Notes: a model not told the origin generated them from the letters alone. DNA of 64,000 nucleotides from Paenarthrobacter ilicis (GCF_016907545.1 NZ_JAFBCD010000001.1:186001-250000); one strand, 5' to 3'. Counted from the stretch's first letter, positions 36,569 through 45,599 are shown. Numbers and translations: made by a program.

Positions 36569-36605
36569 CTGAAGCACTGCCACTGACTGCCATCCCGCGG
36601 GATGG
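36541..36605. repeat. Extragenic palindrome, copy 2 of a repeated family, plus a partial third arm
   Basis: Arms 36541-36563 and 36575-36597 pair at 21 of 23 positions around an 11-nt loop; the right arm on the minus strand is CGGGATGGCAGTCAGTGGCAGTG shortened here to its core CGGGATGGCAGTCA. Bases 36590-36605 form a perfect 16-bp dyad because another CGGGATGG begins immediately, as if a further unit had started and decayed. The left arm overlaps the last codons of the XRE gene. Confidence 0.85.
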
Positions 36606-36607
36606 AA

Positions 36608-36817
36608 TCAGCGCTCCAGGCGGAAGCCGAGCTTGATGGTGACCTGCCAGTCGGCCACTTTGCCGTCTTCAAGGTGGCCGCGGATTTCCTTGACTTCAAA
36701 CCAGTCCAGGTTCCGCAGTGTTTCGGAGGCGGTGGCGAGGCCGTTCCTGACTGCGTCGTCAACGCCCTCGGTGGAAGTTCCTACAATTTCGGAAACGCTA
36801 TAGGTGTGGCCGGCCAT
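36608..36817 (-). CDS. Dodecin family flavin-binding protein
   Basis: A 69-aa protein from ATG 36817 (MAGHTYSVSEIVGTS), the usual dodecin length. The family core is clear: SEIVGTSTEGVDDAVRNGLATASETLRNLDWFEVKEIRGHLEDGKVADWQVTIKLGFRLE, with the flavin-stacking Trp in NLDWFEV. Dodecins assemble as 12-mers and store or buffer riboflavin, FMN or CoA. An upstream ATG at 36832 would add five residues. Monocistronic. Confidence 0.93.
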   Translation of the reverse strand: MAGHTYSVSEIVGTSTEGVDDAVRNGLATASETLRNLDWFEVKEIRGHLEDGKVADWQVTIKLGFRLER

Positions 36818-36910
36818 GATTCTCCTCATCAACGTCTAACGGACTTTCGGACAACGGCGCGCGGGCCGTGCAAGCACCCTAGCCCACCGGTGTCCGCGTC
36901 GGCCAGAGGG

Positions 36911-37723
36911 TCAGGACCCGTTTTCCCGCCAATCGTTGCTGGTGAGGTGCGAGCCCGCCTGCGGTCCCATTTGCAGCATCCCGCCGTCCACCGGCCAGGA
37001 CGCACCGTTGACGTAGCTCGACGCCGGTGAGGCCAGGAACGCGATCACGGCGGCGACTTCCTTGGCGTGGCCCGGGCGCCCCAACGGCACTCCGGGACGC
37101 TCCACGGTGTGGGGATCTGTGTCCGCATGGCCGGTCATGGGCGTCGCGATTTCGCCGGGAGCCACGTTGTTGGCCGTGATTCCGTAGGCCGCCAGCTCCA
37201 GCGCCATGGTTTTGATCAGGCCGCCCAGGCCGTGCTTGGCCGCATCGTAGGCGGAAGCGCCCACCCGCGGCTGGAATTCGTGGACGCTGGTGACTGCAAT
37301 GATGCGCCCGCCCCGGCCGGCGTTGACCATGCGCTTGGCTGCCGTTTGCAGGGCAACAAAGGCGCCATTGAGGTTGATATCCAGGGTCCTCATCCACGTC
37401 TGGTAGTCGAGGTCAAGGAACTTTGTGCCATCCCCGGCGCCGGAGTTGTTGACGAAGACGTCAACGCCGCCGAGTTCCTCGGCGAGGTTGTTGATGGCGG
37501 CAGCGGTTCCTTCAGGATCGGTGGTGTCCAGGTGGTGCACCACGGCCTTGCGGCCCAGTCCACGAACTTCCTCCGCGGTTTCTTCGGCCCCCTGCTGGTC
37601 CGAATTCCAAGTGATTCCCACGTCCAAGCCGGCGTGGGCCAGGGCGACGGCGGTGGCGCGGCCAATACCGGAATCGGAGCCCGTGACAATGGCGGTCTGC
37701 GGTGAAAATGAAGTGTGGCTCAT
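36911..37723 (-). CDS. Short-chain dehydrogenase/reductase
   Basis: Classical SDR, 270 aa. Cofactor motif VTGSDSGIGRATAVAL (TGxxxGIG), Asp of DTTDPEG, NNSGAG, catalytic Ser in IIAVTSVHE and Y-x-x-x-K in SAYDAAKHGLGG. The C-terminal SSYVNGASWPVDGGM is typical of glucose-1-dehydrogenase-like enzymes. An Asn at the usual Arg/Asp position after beta-2 (WNSDQQ) leaves cofactor preference open. Its substrate is not recognisable from the neighbours, which are dodecin and a stress protein. Confidence 0.92.
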   Translation of the reverse strand: MSHTSFSPQTAIVTGSDSGIGRATAVALAHAGLDVGITWNSDQQGAEETAEEVRGLGRKAVVHHLDTTDPEGTAAAINNLAEELGGVDVFVNNSGAGDGTKFLDLDYQTWMRTLDINLNGAFVALQTAAKRMVNAGRGGRIIAVTSVHEFQPRVGASAYDAAKHGLGGLIKTMALELAAYGITANNVAPGEIATPMTGHADTDPHTVERPGVPLGRPGHAKEVAAVIAFLASPASSYVNGASWPVDGGMLQMGPQAGSHLTSNDWRENGS

Positions 37724-37886
37724 GGTGGTGGTGCCTTCCTGTCGCGTGGGAGTTCCGATGCCCTATTCCTACCCGGTGGGGCCGCGCCGTAAACGCTGCC
37801 GCGCGGGAGGTCATCCCTGCTGATGGGGATGGCGTGTAGATTTTCTTGGAGCAGCACCCAGTAAATACCGAGAACCAGGAGTACTC

Positions 37887-38318
37887 ATGTCAGAAGTTAT
37901 TGTTGTCGGCGTCGACAGCAGTGAAACGGCCAAGCGTGCGGCAACAGTTGCGGCCCAGCTGGCCACCGCACTTGGCGCTGAACTCCACGTGATCAGCGGC
38001 TTCTCCGATGATCGCATCGAAGAGTTCGGCAGCGGCAGCGACCGCATCACCGTCTCCTCTGCCGATTCCGCGGAGTACGTGGCCCGCAAGGTCTCCGAGG
38101 AACTGGACATTCCCAGCAACAGCGTCAAGTACTACGCTGCCCGGGGTACTCCGGCCAACGCCCTGATCAACTACGCCGAAACGCACAGCGCCTCCCTGAT
38201 TGTGGTGGGCAACAAGCGCATGAAGGGCCTGGGCCGCGTGCTGGGCAGCATCGCCAACAGTGTTGCCCACGGCGCACCGTGCGACGTTTACATCGTCAAC
38301 ACGGACATCGACGCGTAG
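37887..38318 (+). CDS. Universal stress protein (UspA family)
   Basis: A 143-aa single-domain Usp. The ATP-binding loop G-2x-G-9x-G-S is present as GNKRMKGLGRVLGSIANSVAH, and the N-terminal VVGVDSSETAKRA has the Asp that contacts adenine. It therefore probably binds ATP. ATG 37887 has CAGGAG upstream. A long perfect hairpin follows the stop. Confidence 0.94.
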   Translation: MSEVIVVGVDSSETAKRAATVAAQLATALGAELHVISGFSDDRIEEFGSGSDRITVSSADSAEYVARKVSEELDIPSNSVKYYAARGTPANALINYAETHSASLIVVGNKRMKGLGRVLGSIANSVAHGAPCDVYIVNTDIDA

Positions 38319-38335
38319 CACCCACCGTGTAAGTA

Positions 38336-38377
38336 GCAGCAGAGCGCGTTTTCGAAGCTCAAAACGCGCTCTGCTGC
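38336..38377. terminator. Long perfect hairpin between two convergent genes
   Basis: A 17-bp perfect stem (38336-38352, ending GCGCGTTTT, with 38361-38377 starting AAAACGCGC) and an 8-nt loop. The A/T tract at the loop side gives a short run on both strands, so it can terminate both the stress-protein gene and the catabolic operon. Confidence 0.82.
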
Positions 38378-38398
38378 GACTTGGTTGGAGACCAGGGG

Positions 38399-40084
38399 CT
38401 AGTGGCCTTGGAAGGCCTCGGCCAACCACCACGATCCGCCGTCGGAGGCGATCTTTGCGTCGATCACCAGCGGGCGGTCCTGGGTTCCGGCGTCGTAGGC
38501 CGCGAGCCACGGACGAACAGCTTCCAGGTCACTCACGGTGCGGACAGTGATGCCCTGGGCCCCGAATCCCCGGGCTATCGCGGCGATGTCCGTGTCCGGG
38601 AACACCACGCTGGACAGGTCCTGCGCGGGATTCCCGGCCGCAAAATGATGTACCTCCGCGCCGTACGCGGCATCGTTGTAAACAATGCATACCAGCGGCA
38701 GTTTCATACGGACGGCCGTCTCCAACTCGCTGATTCCCATGAGGAACCCGCCATCGCCCGCTCCCAGGACCGGTAAGCGCTGTGGTTGCGCCACGGCGGC
38801 CCCAATGGCGGTGTAGAGGCCAAGCCCGATTGCCTGGAAAGCCTGGGTGAAGCAGAATCCGAACTCATCGGGAACGGCCAGGTACTGGCTGGGATAGCCC
38901 ATGAAGTTGCCGGAGTCCACGGACACAATCCGGTCCGCGGGCAGCAGGGTGTCGAGTTCCCGGGTGAGGACGCGTGGGTCGATCGATGTGGCGGTGGACA
39001 GGTCCTCGGTTGCCACGTCCCGCCACCGCGAGCCCTGCTTGATGGCCAGCGCATTGGCCTCCGTGCGGTACTTTTCCGCGGGCTCGGGCTGCCCTTGCCT
39101 GAGTGCCTCCAAAGCGTCGGCCGCGGCCAGCGCCGAATCCCCCAGCACACCCAGCGAGATGGGCCGGTTGGCGCCGAGCGCGGCATCTTCGACGTCGATC
39201 TGCACTACCTTCGCCTCGGCCGAGATCAGCCGTCCGTGCCGCATGGTCCACATGTTCAGCGCGCAACCCCAGCCCACAATGAGGTCCGCATCGCTGATGA
39301 ATTCTGCGGTGACAGGCGAGGAAAAGCCGCCGGAAATGCCGAGGTTGTGGGAGTCGCCGTTGAAAAGGCCGCTCGCTACCGCGGAGGTTGCCACCAGCGC
39401 ACCAGCGTGGTGCGCCAGCGCCAGTATCTCCCCGCGGGCACCACGCCCGCCGCGGCCGGCAACGAAGACCGGGCGTTCCGCCGCGGAAATCAGTGCCACC
39501 AACTGCTCAATCGCGACTGCGTCGGGGCGCACCTTCAGCGCTTGAGGTACGACGACGGCACTCACCCCCTCCGCGGCGGTTGAGGTTGTGGCATTTTGCA
39601 CGTCAAGCGGCAGGCTCAGCACCACAGTGCGGCGTTCGTTCACGGCCGTGCGGAAGGCCCTGACGGTGTCTGCCACAGCTGTGGAGGGGGAGTGGATACG
39701 TTCGGCGATTGCTCCGATGCTCCGGGCCAGGCCGTCCTGGTCGATTTTGAAGTTGGACCGGATGGCTGCGGCCTGGGTATCGGCGGTCAGCACGATCATG
39801 GGGGTGCGGCTCTTGGCTGCCTCGCCGATGCCGGTGATCGCGTTGCTGAGCCCGCAGCCCTGATGGGTAGTGACCACCCCTACTTTCCCGGACATCCGCC
39901 CGTAGGCATCGGCCATGGTGGCCGCGCCGCCTTCATGGCGTGCGGCGGTGAACGGGATGCCCTCAGCCATGAGAGTGCTGGTGACATCAAAGTTGCCGCT
40001 GCCCACCACTCCAAAGACATGCCCCACACCCAACCGGGCCAGCGTCCGGCCTACCAGCGTTGAGACCCGGGTTTCCCCGCTCAC
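38399..40084 (-). CDS. ThDP-dependent enzyme, benzoylformate-decarboxylase/acetolactate-synthase-like; candidate isatinate-converting enzyme
   Basis: A 561-aa three-domain ThDP enzyme. The cofactor-activating Glu is in TAARHEGGAATMADAYGR (about residue 48). The ThDP/Mg motif is GDGGFLMGISELETAVRMKLPLVCIVYNDAAYG (about 450-485). GTG 40084 overlaps the stop of the cyclase gene (GTGA), so both are probably made together. Isatinate is 2-aminobenzoylformate, which fits a benzoylformate-decarboxylase-like enzyme, but the substrate is inferred from the cyclase next door. Last gene of the operon that starts at about 46660. Confidence 0.88.
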   Translation of the reverse strand: MSGETRVSTLVGRTLARLGVGHVFGVVGSGNFDVTSTLMAEGIPFTAARHEGGAATMADAYGRMSGKVGVVTTHQGCGLSNAITGIGEAAKSRTPMIVLTADTQAAAIRSNFKIDQDGLARSIGAIAERIHSPSTAVADTVRAFRTAVNERRTVVLSLPLDVQNATTSTAAEGVSAVVVPQALKVRPDAVAIEQLVALISAAERPVFVAGRGGRGARGEILALAHHAGALVATSAVASGLFNGDSHNLGISGGFSSPVTAEFISDADLIVGWGCALNMWTMRHGRLISAEAKVVQIDVEDAALGANRPISLGVLGDSALAAADALEALRQGQPEPAEKYRTEANALAIKQGSRWRDVATEDLSTATSIDPRVLTRELDTLLPADRIVSVDSGNFMGYPSQYLAVPDEFGFCFTQAFQAIGLGLYTAIGAAVAQPQRLPVLGAGDGGFLMGISELETAVRMKLPLVCIVYNDAAYGAEVHHFAAGNPAQDLSSVVFPDTDIAAIARGFGAQGITVRTVSDLEAVRPWLAAYDAGTQDRPLVIDAKIASDGGSWWLAEAFQGH

Positions 40085-40872
40085 GCGTGCCCCACCGTGG
40101 AACGCTCCACCAGCGCGTACACACGGCTGGGGCTGCCCGTGCCGCCGACTATTGGCAGCGGTGCCACTACCAAGGTGGCGCCCGTGACCGGGAGCCGGTC
40201 CACGTTCCGCAGCGAGGTCACCCCGTATTTGTCCGCCCCCAGCAGGAACGAATGGACAGGGAACATCGGGTCCAGGGCGCCGGCCTGACCGGCGTCTATG
40301 CCCACGGTTTCCACCCCGAAACCACTGATCGACGCATTACCGGCAAGCCACTTGGCACCGGCTGGCGATACACCGGGAGTGTGGGGTCCGGCGTCGTCCG
40401 CGTTGACGAAAGCCGCAGCGTCCGCACCGCGGGCCGCCCAACCGGTCCTGAAAACCACCCAGCAATTCTCCGGGAACACCCCATGCTGTTCCTGCCACTG
40501 CTCAAAGTGCTCCGGCTCCAAAAGGAAGTCCGGGTTCGCTGCAGCTTCAGCGGTTTTGTCGATCACCACCAGCGGTCCCACCAGCCGGTGCGGCTCGATC
40601 TTGTCCACGGACTTACCGTCCTTGCCCGTAATCCAGTGCACCGGGGCGTCCAAATGCGTCCCGGCGTGCTCGCCCACTGTGACGTCGTTCCACGCCCACG
40701 CGGGACCGGCGTCGTCGAAATTGCTGACCGGCGATACGGACAACCCCACGGTGTTCGCGAACGGTTGGGGGAGGTTCAGGATGGGGGTCTCGGAGCTGAG
40801 GGGCGTGGTGAGGTCGATGATCTCCACCGAACCATCGGAAAGGGCTGCGGTGAGCCCGGCCAGAACAGACAT
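40081..40872 (-). CDS. Cyclase-family metal hydrolase, isatin hydrolase/kynurenine formamidase-like
   Basis: A 263-aa protein with the cyclase metal motif HxGTHxDxPxH in GEHAGTHLDAPVHWITGKDG (about residues 68-87). Family members hydrolyse cyclic or N-formyl amides: isatin hydrolase opens isatin to isatinate, and KynB-type enzymes act on formylkynurenine. The company of StyA-type monooxygenases and a ThDP enzyme favours isatin. ATG 40872 has AGGAGA close upstream. Which substrate is used cannot be settled from the motif alone. Confidence 0.88.
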   Translation of the reverse strand: MSVLAGLTAALSDGSVEIIDLTTPLSSETPILNLPQPFANTVGLSVSPVSNFDDAGPAWAWNDVTVGEHAGTHLDAPVHWITGKDGKSVDKIEPHRLVGPLVVIDKTAEAAANPDFLLEPEHFEQWQEQHGVFPENCWVVFRTGWAARGADAAAFVNADDAGPHTPGVSPAGAKWLAGNASISGFGVETVGIDAGQAGALDPMFPVHSFLLGADKYGVTSLRNVDRLPVTGATLVVAPLPIVGGTGSPSRVYALVERSTVGHA

Positions 40873-40879
40873 TGTTCTC

Positions 40880-42505
40880 CTATCGCTTGCTTGGTTTCAG
40901 TGCTGCTTGAATACGGGAAAATCCGGAGGGCTTGGCCGTGAGTCTCTGTGCCACCAGGTGGCCCGATCCGCCCGAAAGCCCCGGCCCGGGGTGGGTGGAG
41001 GCCCCGATGTGCCAGAGGCCTTTCACTGCGGTCCGGTGGCCTGCGGCCTCGGGGAAGGGCCGCCACAGCAAATTCTGGAAGAGCTCAGCTGAGCCGCCGT
41101 AGGGATCGCCCTTCACGGCGTTGGGGTTCCCGGCCAAGAGGTCCGTGGGAGCCAGGATGTCCGAGGCAAGGACGGTGGAACTGATGCCCGGGGCGAACTG
41201 CTCCAACCGTTCCAGGACCCTGTCCAGATAGGCGGCCTTCAGCTCCGCCGTCCAGCCGCCCTCCACGGTGAGCTTTCCGGCGGCATCGCCCACGGGGGCA
41301 AAAGGGACTTCTTGGAGCTGCAGCCACAGCGTGGCCTTCCCTTCCGGTGCCCGGGAGGGATCCAGGACGCACTGCTGACCCACCACTACCGTGGGCTCGC
41401 TGGGGAGGAGGCCGGCCTCGGCCTGTGCGCAAGCAATTCCCGTGCTGTCAGAACCGTTGCCCACGTGGACCAGCGGCACCGTCTTCAGCCTGGGATCCAA
41501 CCACTCAACGGGTTTGTCCAAGGCCAGATGGATCTGCATGGCGCCGCGGCCGTTTTGGTATCGCTCAGCCGCTTTGGCCGCCGCCGCAGGAGGGTGGCGC
41601 AGGAGCTTGCCGTAGAGGGCTTGCGGTGAAACGTTGGCCAGGACAGTCTCCGCGGCCACCACGCCCTGGGACGTCCGTACGCCCGTCACGGAACCGCCGC
41701 TGGTGAGGATTTCCCCGGCCTCGGTTCCCAGCATGATCCGGACACCGTGATCGCGGAGCAGGGACTCAAAAGCGTCAACAAACCGTGAGGCCCCGCCCTT
41801 CACCACGGGCAAGCCGAAGCTGTGCATGCTCATGGCCATGACCGGCAGCATCACACCGCCGGTGGCCTGGTCCGGGCCAAGGCCCGCGTGCAGTAGCCAC
41901 GGGGACCAGAGTTGGTCCGCTTCCCAGCCGTCGAAGCGGCTGCGGAGGTAGTTCCGGCCGCTCATAACAGCATCACGGACGAACGCTTCATTCCCGGCAA
42001 AGCGGCCCGTGCGGAGCGCTCCTGCAGCGATCCTGGCGACGTCCTTGAAGGACCGGAGCTCAGCCCCTAAGGCGCCGAAAACCGTCCCGGCGTTGCGTCC
42101 GAGGTCATCCAACATGGCTTGATACGCGGCGTGGTCCCCAGGATTCCCAAACCCGGTCCGGGCCGGATCCCGGTAGGCGATGGCTACGCGGTGGCTGCCG
42201 GACGCAGGATCCACGGCTACGCCCGCAGTGACGGCCTCCTCCGTGTTGCAGTACTCCAGGCCCCGGGCGTGCAGCTCCTTCCCCAGGGCGGCGTACGCTC
42301 CGCCGGAAACGAACAGCGGGTGCCAGGAAGAGAACGAGTCATGGATGAAGCCCGGCAGGGTCCGCTCCGCAGAATGAATGAAGCCACCCAGCCGGTCTGC
42401 TTGCTCAATCAAGCACACGCGCTGCCCGTCCAAGGCCAGCTCGGCGGCCGCCACCAGGGAATTGATGCCCGAGCCGATGATGGCGACGTCAACGGAGTCA
42501 TCCAT
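40880..42505 (-). CDS. NAD(P)/FAD-dependent oxidoreductase (phytoene-desaturase-like fold)
   Basis: A 541-aa flavoprotein. The dinucleotide site VAIIGSGINSLVAAAELALDGQRVCLIEQADRLGG opens the protein, and a FAD-binding C-terminal GLWHIGASTHPGPGLSGGSGHLVAQ closes it, as in CrtI/amine-oxidase-like enzymes. I place the start at ATG 42505 since the open frame further upstream runs antiparallel inside the next gene. Its step in the pathway is unknown; it could oxidise an indoxyl/indoline-type intermediate or be a carotenoid-type desaturase recruited here. Confidence 0.9.
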   Translation of the reverse strand: MDDSVDVAIIGSGINSLVAAAELALDGQRVCLIEQADRLGGFIHSAERTLPGFIHDSFSSWHPLFVSGGAYAALGKELHARGLEYCNTEEAVTAGVAVDPASGSHRVAIAYRDPARTGFGNPGDHAAYQAMLDDLGRNAGTVFGALGAELRSFKDVARIAAGALRTGRFAGNEAFVRDAVMSGRNYLRSRFDGWEADQLWSPWLLHAGLGPDQATGGVMLPVMAMSMHSFGLPVVKGGASRFVDAFESLLRDHGVRIMLGTEAGEILTSGGSVTGVRTSQGVVAAETVLANVSPQALYGKLLRHPPAAAAKAAERYQNGRGAMQIHLALDKPVEWLDPRLKTVPLVHVGNGSDSTGIACAQAEAGLLPSEPTVVVGQQCVLDPSRAPEGKATLWLQLQEVPFAPVGDAAGKLTVEGGWTAELKAAYLDRVLERLEQFAPGISSTVLASDILAPTDLLAGNPNAVKGDPYGGSAELFQNLLWRPFPEAAGHRTAVKGLWHIGASTHPGPGLSGGSGHLVAQRLTAKPSGFSRIQAALKPSKR

Positions 42506-42560
42506 GGGTAACCGATCCTCTCTGTGGTTGGTGGAACGTGAGTGTAGTGAACCGTGCTGT

Positions 42561-44300
42561 TCAGAAATCCGGGTGCGTGGCTGTTGCGTGGTACTTGCCG
42601 GCGTGGAACACCAGGGGAGCGCCGCCGTCGTGCGTGTATTTTTCCACTTCACCCACGTAGATGACGTGATCGCCGGCGTCGAACCGTGAAACGGTACGGC
42701 ACTGGAACACTGCCACGGCGCCGTCCAGCAGGGGAACTCCGGCGATTCCTTCGGACGTTTCCGCCCCGGCGAACTTGTCCGTGGCGGGAGTGGCGAACTG
42801 TCTGGACAGGACGTGCTGGTCGCTGGCAAGGACGTTGATGGCAAAATGCGTTGCGTCCTCAAAATCGCGCAGGCTGGGGGAACGCTTGCTGGGGCACCAG
42901 AGGACCAGCGGCGGTTCCATGGAGACCGAGGTGAAGGAGTTTGCGGTCATGCCCACCTTCCGGCCATCGGCCGCCAGGGTGGTCACTACGGTGACCCCGG
43001 TGGCGTATTGGCCCAGCGCGCCCCGGAAGTCGCGGAGGTCAAAGGCTGCGGAATCGTCCTCCTTGCGGGCCTGCATGAAGTCAGCGGCTGCTGTGGCGTC
43101 GAACCACCACGGGTAGGACGTGCGGGGGTCATCGAAACCGGCCACAATGCCGGCTGCCAACGCGGGGTGTTCCGCGGCTTCGCTGAGCAGCGTCTTCTGG
43201 TGGTCGCGGCGGGGCTTCAGGAGATCGTTGGTCCATTCCACCGCCCATTGACCCCAGCCGCGCCAGAATTCATCAAACGTGCGTTCCATCCAGGTGCGGT
43301 CAAAAGGTTGCTGGCCGCGGCGCACGATCGAATCAAGGTAATACTTGGCAGCCAGGGTGGCGTTGTTGGAGCCTTGGCCCGTCAGGGGATCGTTGAGGAC
43401 CACAGCGTCACCAAGGCCGAACACCAGCTTCCCGTTCTCCAGTTCCGCCACGGCGGACCGCACTGTCGGAGTAATGCGGCCCAGCAGCGTGGCGCCGCTG
43501 TCCGTCAGCTCCGCGCCGGCAAAGTTCTCCGCTTCGTGCGGAAAATGCTCCCGCAGCAGGTCCAAGGATCGCTCCAGCTGCTCTTCGGGGCTTCCGACGT
43601 CGGTCCAACGGTCCATGGGGCCGCCCACCACGCCTTCAAACACCATCATGCGGCACGGACCGGAGACTGTGAGGCCGGGGAAAGTAAAGAATTCCCCGAT
43701 GCCGGGCGCCATGGACATGCGGATCGCGCCGGCGTTCCCGTCCTGGTCCGTGGCAGCATCAGCGCGCGGCTTGACGTAGTTCAATGCCAGGACGCGCTGC
43801 GGGCGGTCGAACGGGGATTTGGCCTTGTCCCGCGGGAAGATCTGTCCGATCTCGCCCTTTCCAGTGCTGACAATGACCAGCTCGTAGTCCCGGGACAGTT
43901 CCTCGAGCATGCGGGGAGTGACTTTTTCTATCCGGAAGTCGCCGCCGTTGGCCACGAACGTCTCAATCCAGCGGGCACTCTTAATCCGTTGGTCCACCGA
44001 CCTCGCCGGGTTGTCCAGGGGCGCTTCCCACTCAATGGCCTGGTCGCTATCCACGCGGAGGTGGATGGCCGTGATGTCCGGGACCGAACCGGCGTCGTAA
44101 AGCCCGGCCAGCGCAGTTCCCATCTGGGCTTCGGCGTCCAGCGCGGTGGAAAACATGCACTGGCTGGACATGACCTTGCCCGAGCGGATCTGGGCGGCGG
44201 ACCGGTCTGACAGAAGTGTCACCGCATAGCCCTCGCGCTGCAGTCCCAATGCCAGTTGCGCGCCGGATTCACCGGCCCCGATGATTGCTATTCTTCGCAT
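42561..44300 (-). CDS. styA2B: Fused styrene/indole monooxygenase-flavin reductase (StyA2B type)
   Basis: A 579-aa natural fusion. Residues 1 to about 405 are a StyA-like FAD monooxygenase: IAIIGAGESGAQLALGLQ at the N-terminus, FEGVVGGPMDRW and the late motif NDPLTGQGSNNATLAAKYY. Residues from about 415 are an HpaC/StyB-type flavin reductase: FRGALGQYATGVTVVTTLAADG, GMTANSFTSVSMEPPLV and YVGEVEKY. Such fusions are known from Rhodococcus opacus and Arthrobacter, where the reductase half feeds FADH2 to both itself and StyA1. AAGGAC precedes ATG 44300. The StyA1-like gene lies 30 nt upstream. Confidence 0.94.
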   Translation of the reverse strand: MRRIAIIGAGESGAQLALGLQREGYAVTLLSDRSAAQIRSGKVMSSQCMFSTALDAEAQMGTALAGLYDAGSVPDITAIHLRVDSDQAIEWEAPLDNPARSVDQRIKSARWIETFVANGGDFRIEKVTPRMLEELSRDYELVIVSTGKGEIGQIFPRDKAKSPFDRPQRVLALNYVKPRADAATDQDGNAGAIRMSMAPGIGEFFTFPGLTVSGPCRMMVFEGVVGGPMDRWTDVGSPEEQLERSLDLLREHFPHEAENFAGAELTDSGATLLGRITPTVRSAVAELENGKLVFGLGDAVVLNDPLTGQGSNNATLAAKYYLDSIVRRGQQPFDRTWMERTFDEFWRGWGQWAVEWTNDLLKPRRDHQKTLLSEAAEHPALAAGIVAGFDDPRTSYPWWFDATAAADFMQARKEDDSAAFDLRDFRGALGQYATGVTVVTTLAADGRKVGMTANSFTSVSMEPPLVLWCPSKRSPSLRDFEDATHFAINVLASDQHVLSRQFATPATDKFAGAETSEGIAGVPLLDGAVAVFQCRTVSRFDAGDHVIYVGEVEKYTHDGGAPLVFHAGKYHATATHPDF

Positions 44301-44330
44301 GATGCAGTCCTTACTAGCAGGGGTGTGCTA

Positions 44331-45569
44331 CTAAACCCGGGCCGTGGCAAGATCGGCCAGATAGCCGGCGGCCTTGTCCGGTGACATGAACCAGTCCTGG
44401 AATTCGGGCGGATGGTTGAAGCCGTTGGCGAACCTGTGGGCGATCCGGGGCTCGGCATTGGCGGCGCCCAGCAGTTCCAGGACGTGGGGCGGCGGCGGGG
44501 CCAGGAGGGCATTTGTCCAGTCTGCAACGTGCTGCGCGTATTCCCAATAGTGTTCAAAGGTTGCCTGCATAAAGGGGGCGTCGTAGGCCTGGCCGCCGTG
44601 GTTGATGATGCTGTCCATATAGCTGGCAGCGCACTTACTGGCGTTGTTGGAACCCTGTCCGGTGATGGGATCGTTCAACACCACGACGTCGGCCAAGCCC
44701 AGTACCTGCCGTCCGCTGGGAAGTGTGGCAATGGGGTGGCGGACGGTAGGGGCAAACCGACCCTGGAGGATGCCGTTGGGATCCGTCAGTTCACTATCTG
44801 CCGCGCGTTCCGCTTCCCAGGGAAGGAACTTTGCGAGTAGGTTTTTGGAATTGTCCAGGTGTTCTTCGGGGGAGAGGCCCTTCCAGCTGTCCATGGGCCC
44901 GCCGGGTACGCCTTCAAAGACCATGATCTCGCAGGGACCCGTGGTGGTCAGGGCCGGGAACACGAAGTACTCACCAACCCCGGGGATGAGGTTGAAGGAG
45001 ACTGCCGAGTACTCTTCCCGCGGTTTGAGGCCTTTTACGTAGGTCAGGGCCAGGGCGCGCTGCGGCGCGTCGTAGGTGCTCCGCTCAGCATCGCGGGTGA
45101 AGAGCTGGGCGATTTCCCCCTTGCCTGCTGCCACAATCACCAGGTCCGAGTCCTGCGTGTACCGTTCGAGTTCCTCCACGCCGGCATCCTCAAATACCAG
45201 CTCTCCACCGCGGGCGGTGAACTCCTGCATGAAGCGGGGAAACTTGACGCGTTGGTCAATGGACTGGGCGTGGTGGTCCAGCCGTGATGCCCAGCTGATT
45301 GCTTTCTCACCGGGCAACTCCGGGTGCGGGACAGTGAAGGAGACGCCATCCACTGTGGGGGCGTCGGGCCAGAAATCCAGGCCCAAGGCGCGCTCGTTCT
45401 CAAGGGCGTTGTGGAAGATGCATTGGCTGGAGGCGACTTTGCCTGCCGCGATCTCTTCCGGTGTGCGGTTGGAAATGGTGGTCACCCGGAAACCTGCGTC
45501 CAGGAGGCCGATGCCCAGCTGCAAGCCGGACTGGCCTGCGCCGACGATGGTGATATGGCGTTGCGTCAT
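44331..45569 (-). CDS. styA1: Styrene/indole monooxygenase, StyA1 type
   Basis: A 412-aa single-component StyA homologue. ITIVGAGQSGLQLGIGLLDAGF binds FAD, and IFHNALENERALGLDFWP, FEGVPGGPMDSWKG and NDPITGQGSNNASKCAASY mark the family. It lacks a reductase domain, so it should rely on the reductase half of the fused protein encoded next. The enzymes epoxidise styrene and oxidise indole. No styrene-oxide isomerase or phenylacetaldehyde dehydrogenase gene is in the operon, which argues against styrene as natural substrate. Confidence 0.94.
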   Translation of the reverse strand: MTQRHITIVGAGQSGLQLGIGLLDAGFRVTTISNRTPEEIAAGKVASSQCIFHNALENERALGLDFWPDAPTVDGVSFTVPHPELPGEKAISWASRLDHHAQSIDQRVKFPRFMQEFTARGGELVFEDAGVEELERYTQDSDLVIVAAGKGEIAQLFTRDAERSTYDAPQRALALTYVKGLKPREEYSAVSFNLIPGVGEYFVFPALTTTGPCEIMVFEGVPGGPMDSWKGLSPEEHLDNSKNLLAKFLPWEAERAADSELTDPNGILQGRFAPTVRHPIATLPSGRQVLGLADVVVLNDPITGQGSNNASKCAASYMDSIINHGGQAYDAPFMQATFEHYWEYAQHVADWTNALLAPPPPHVLELLGAANAEPRIAHRFANGFNHPPEFQDWFMSPDKAAGYLADLATARV

Positions 45570-45599
45570 GATGGTTCGCTCCTTCTTTTCGGGGAAATT

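Noticed and set aside
42506..42862. N-terminal extension of the FAD oxidoreductase
   Set aside because: The frame is open but runs inside the StyA2B gene, has no ribosome site and precedes the canonical GxGxxN flavin motif by 120 residues of low-quality sequence.
42561..45569. Styrene degradation as the function of the monooxygenases
   Set aside because: No styrene-oxide isomerase, phenylacetaldehyde dehydrogenase or phenylacetate genes accompany them, while an isatin-type hydrolase and a ThDP enzyme do.
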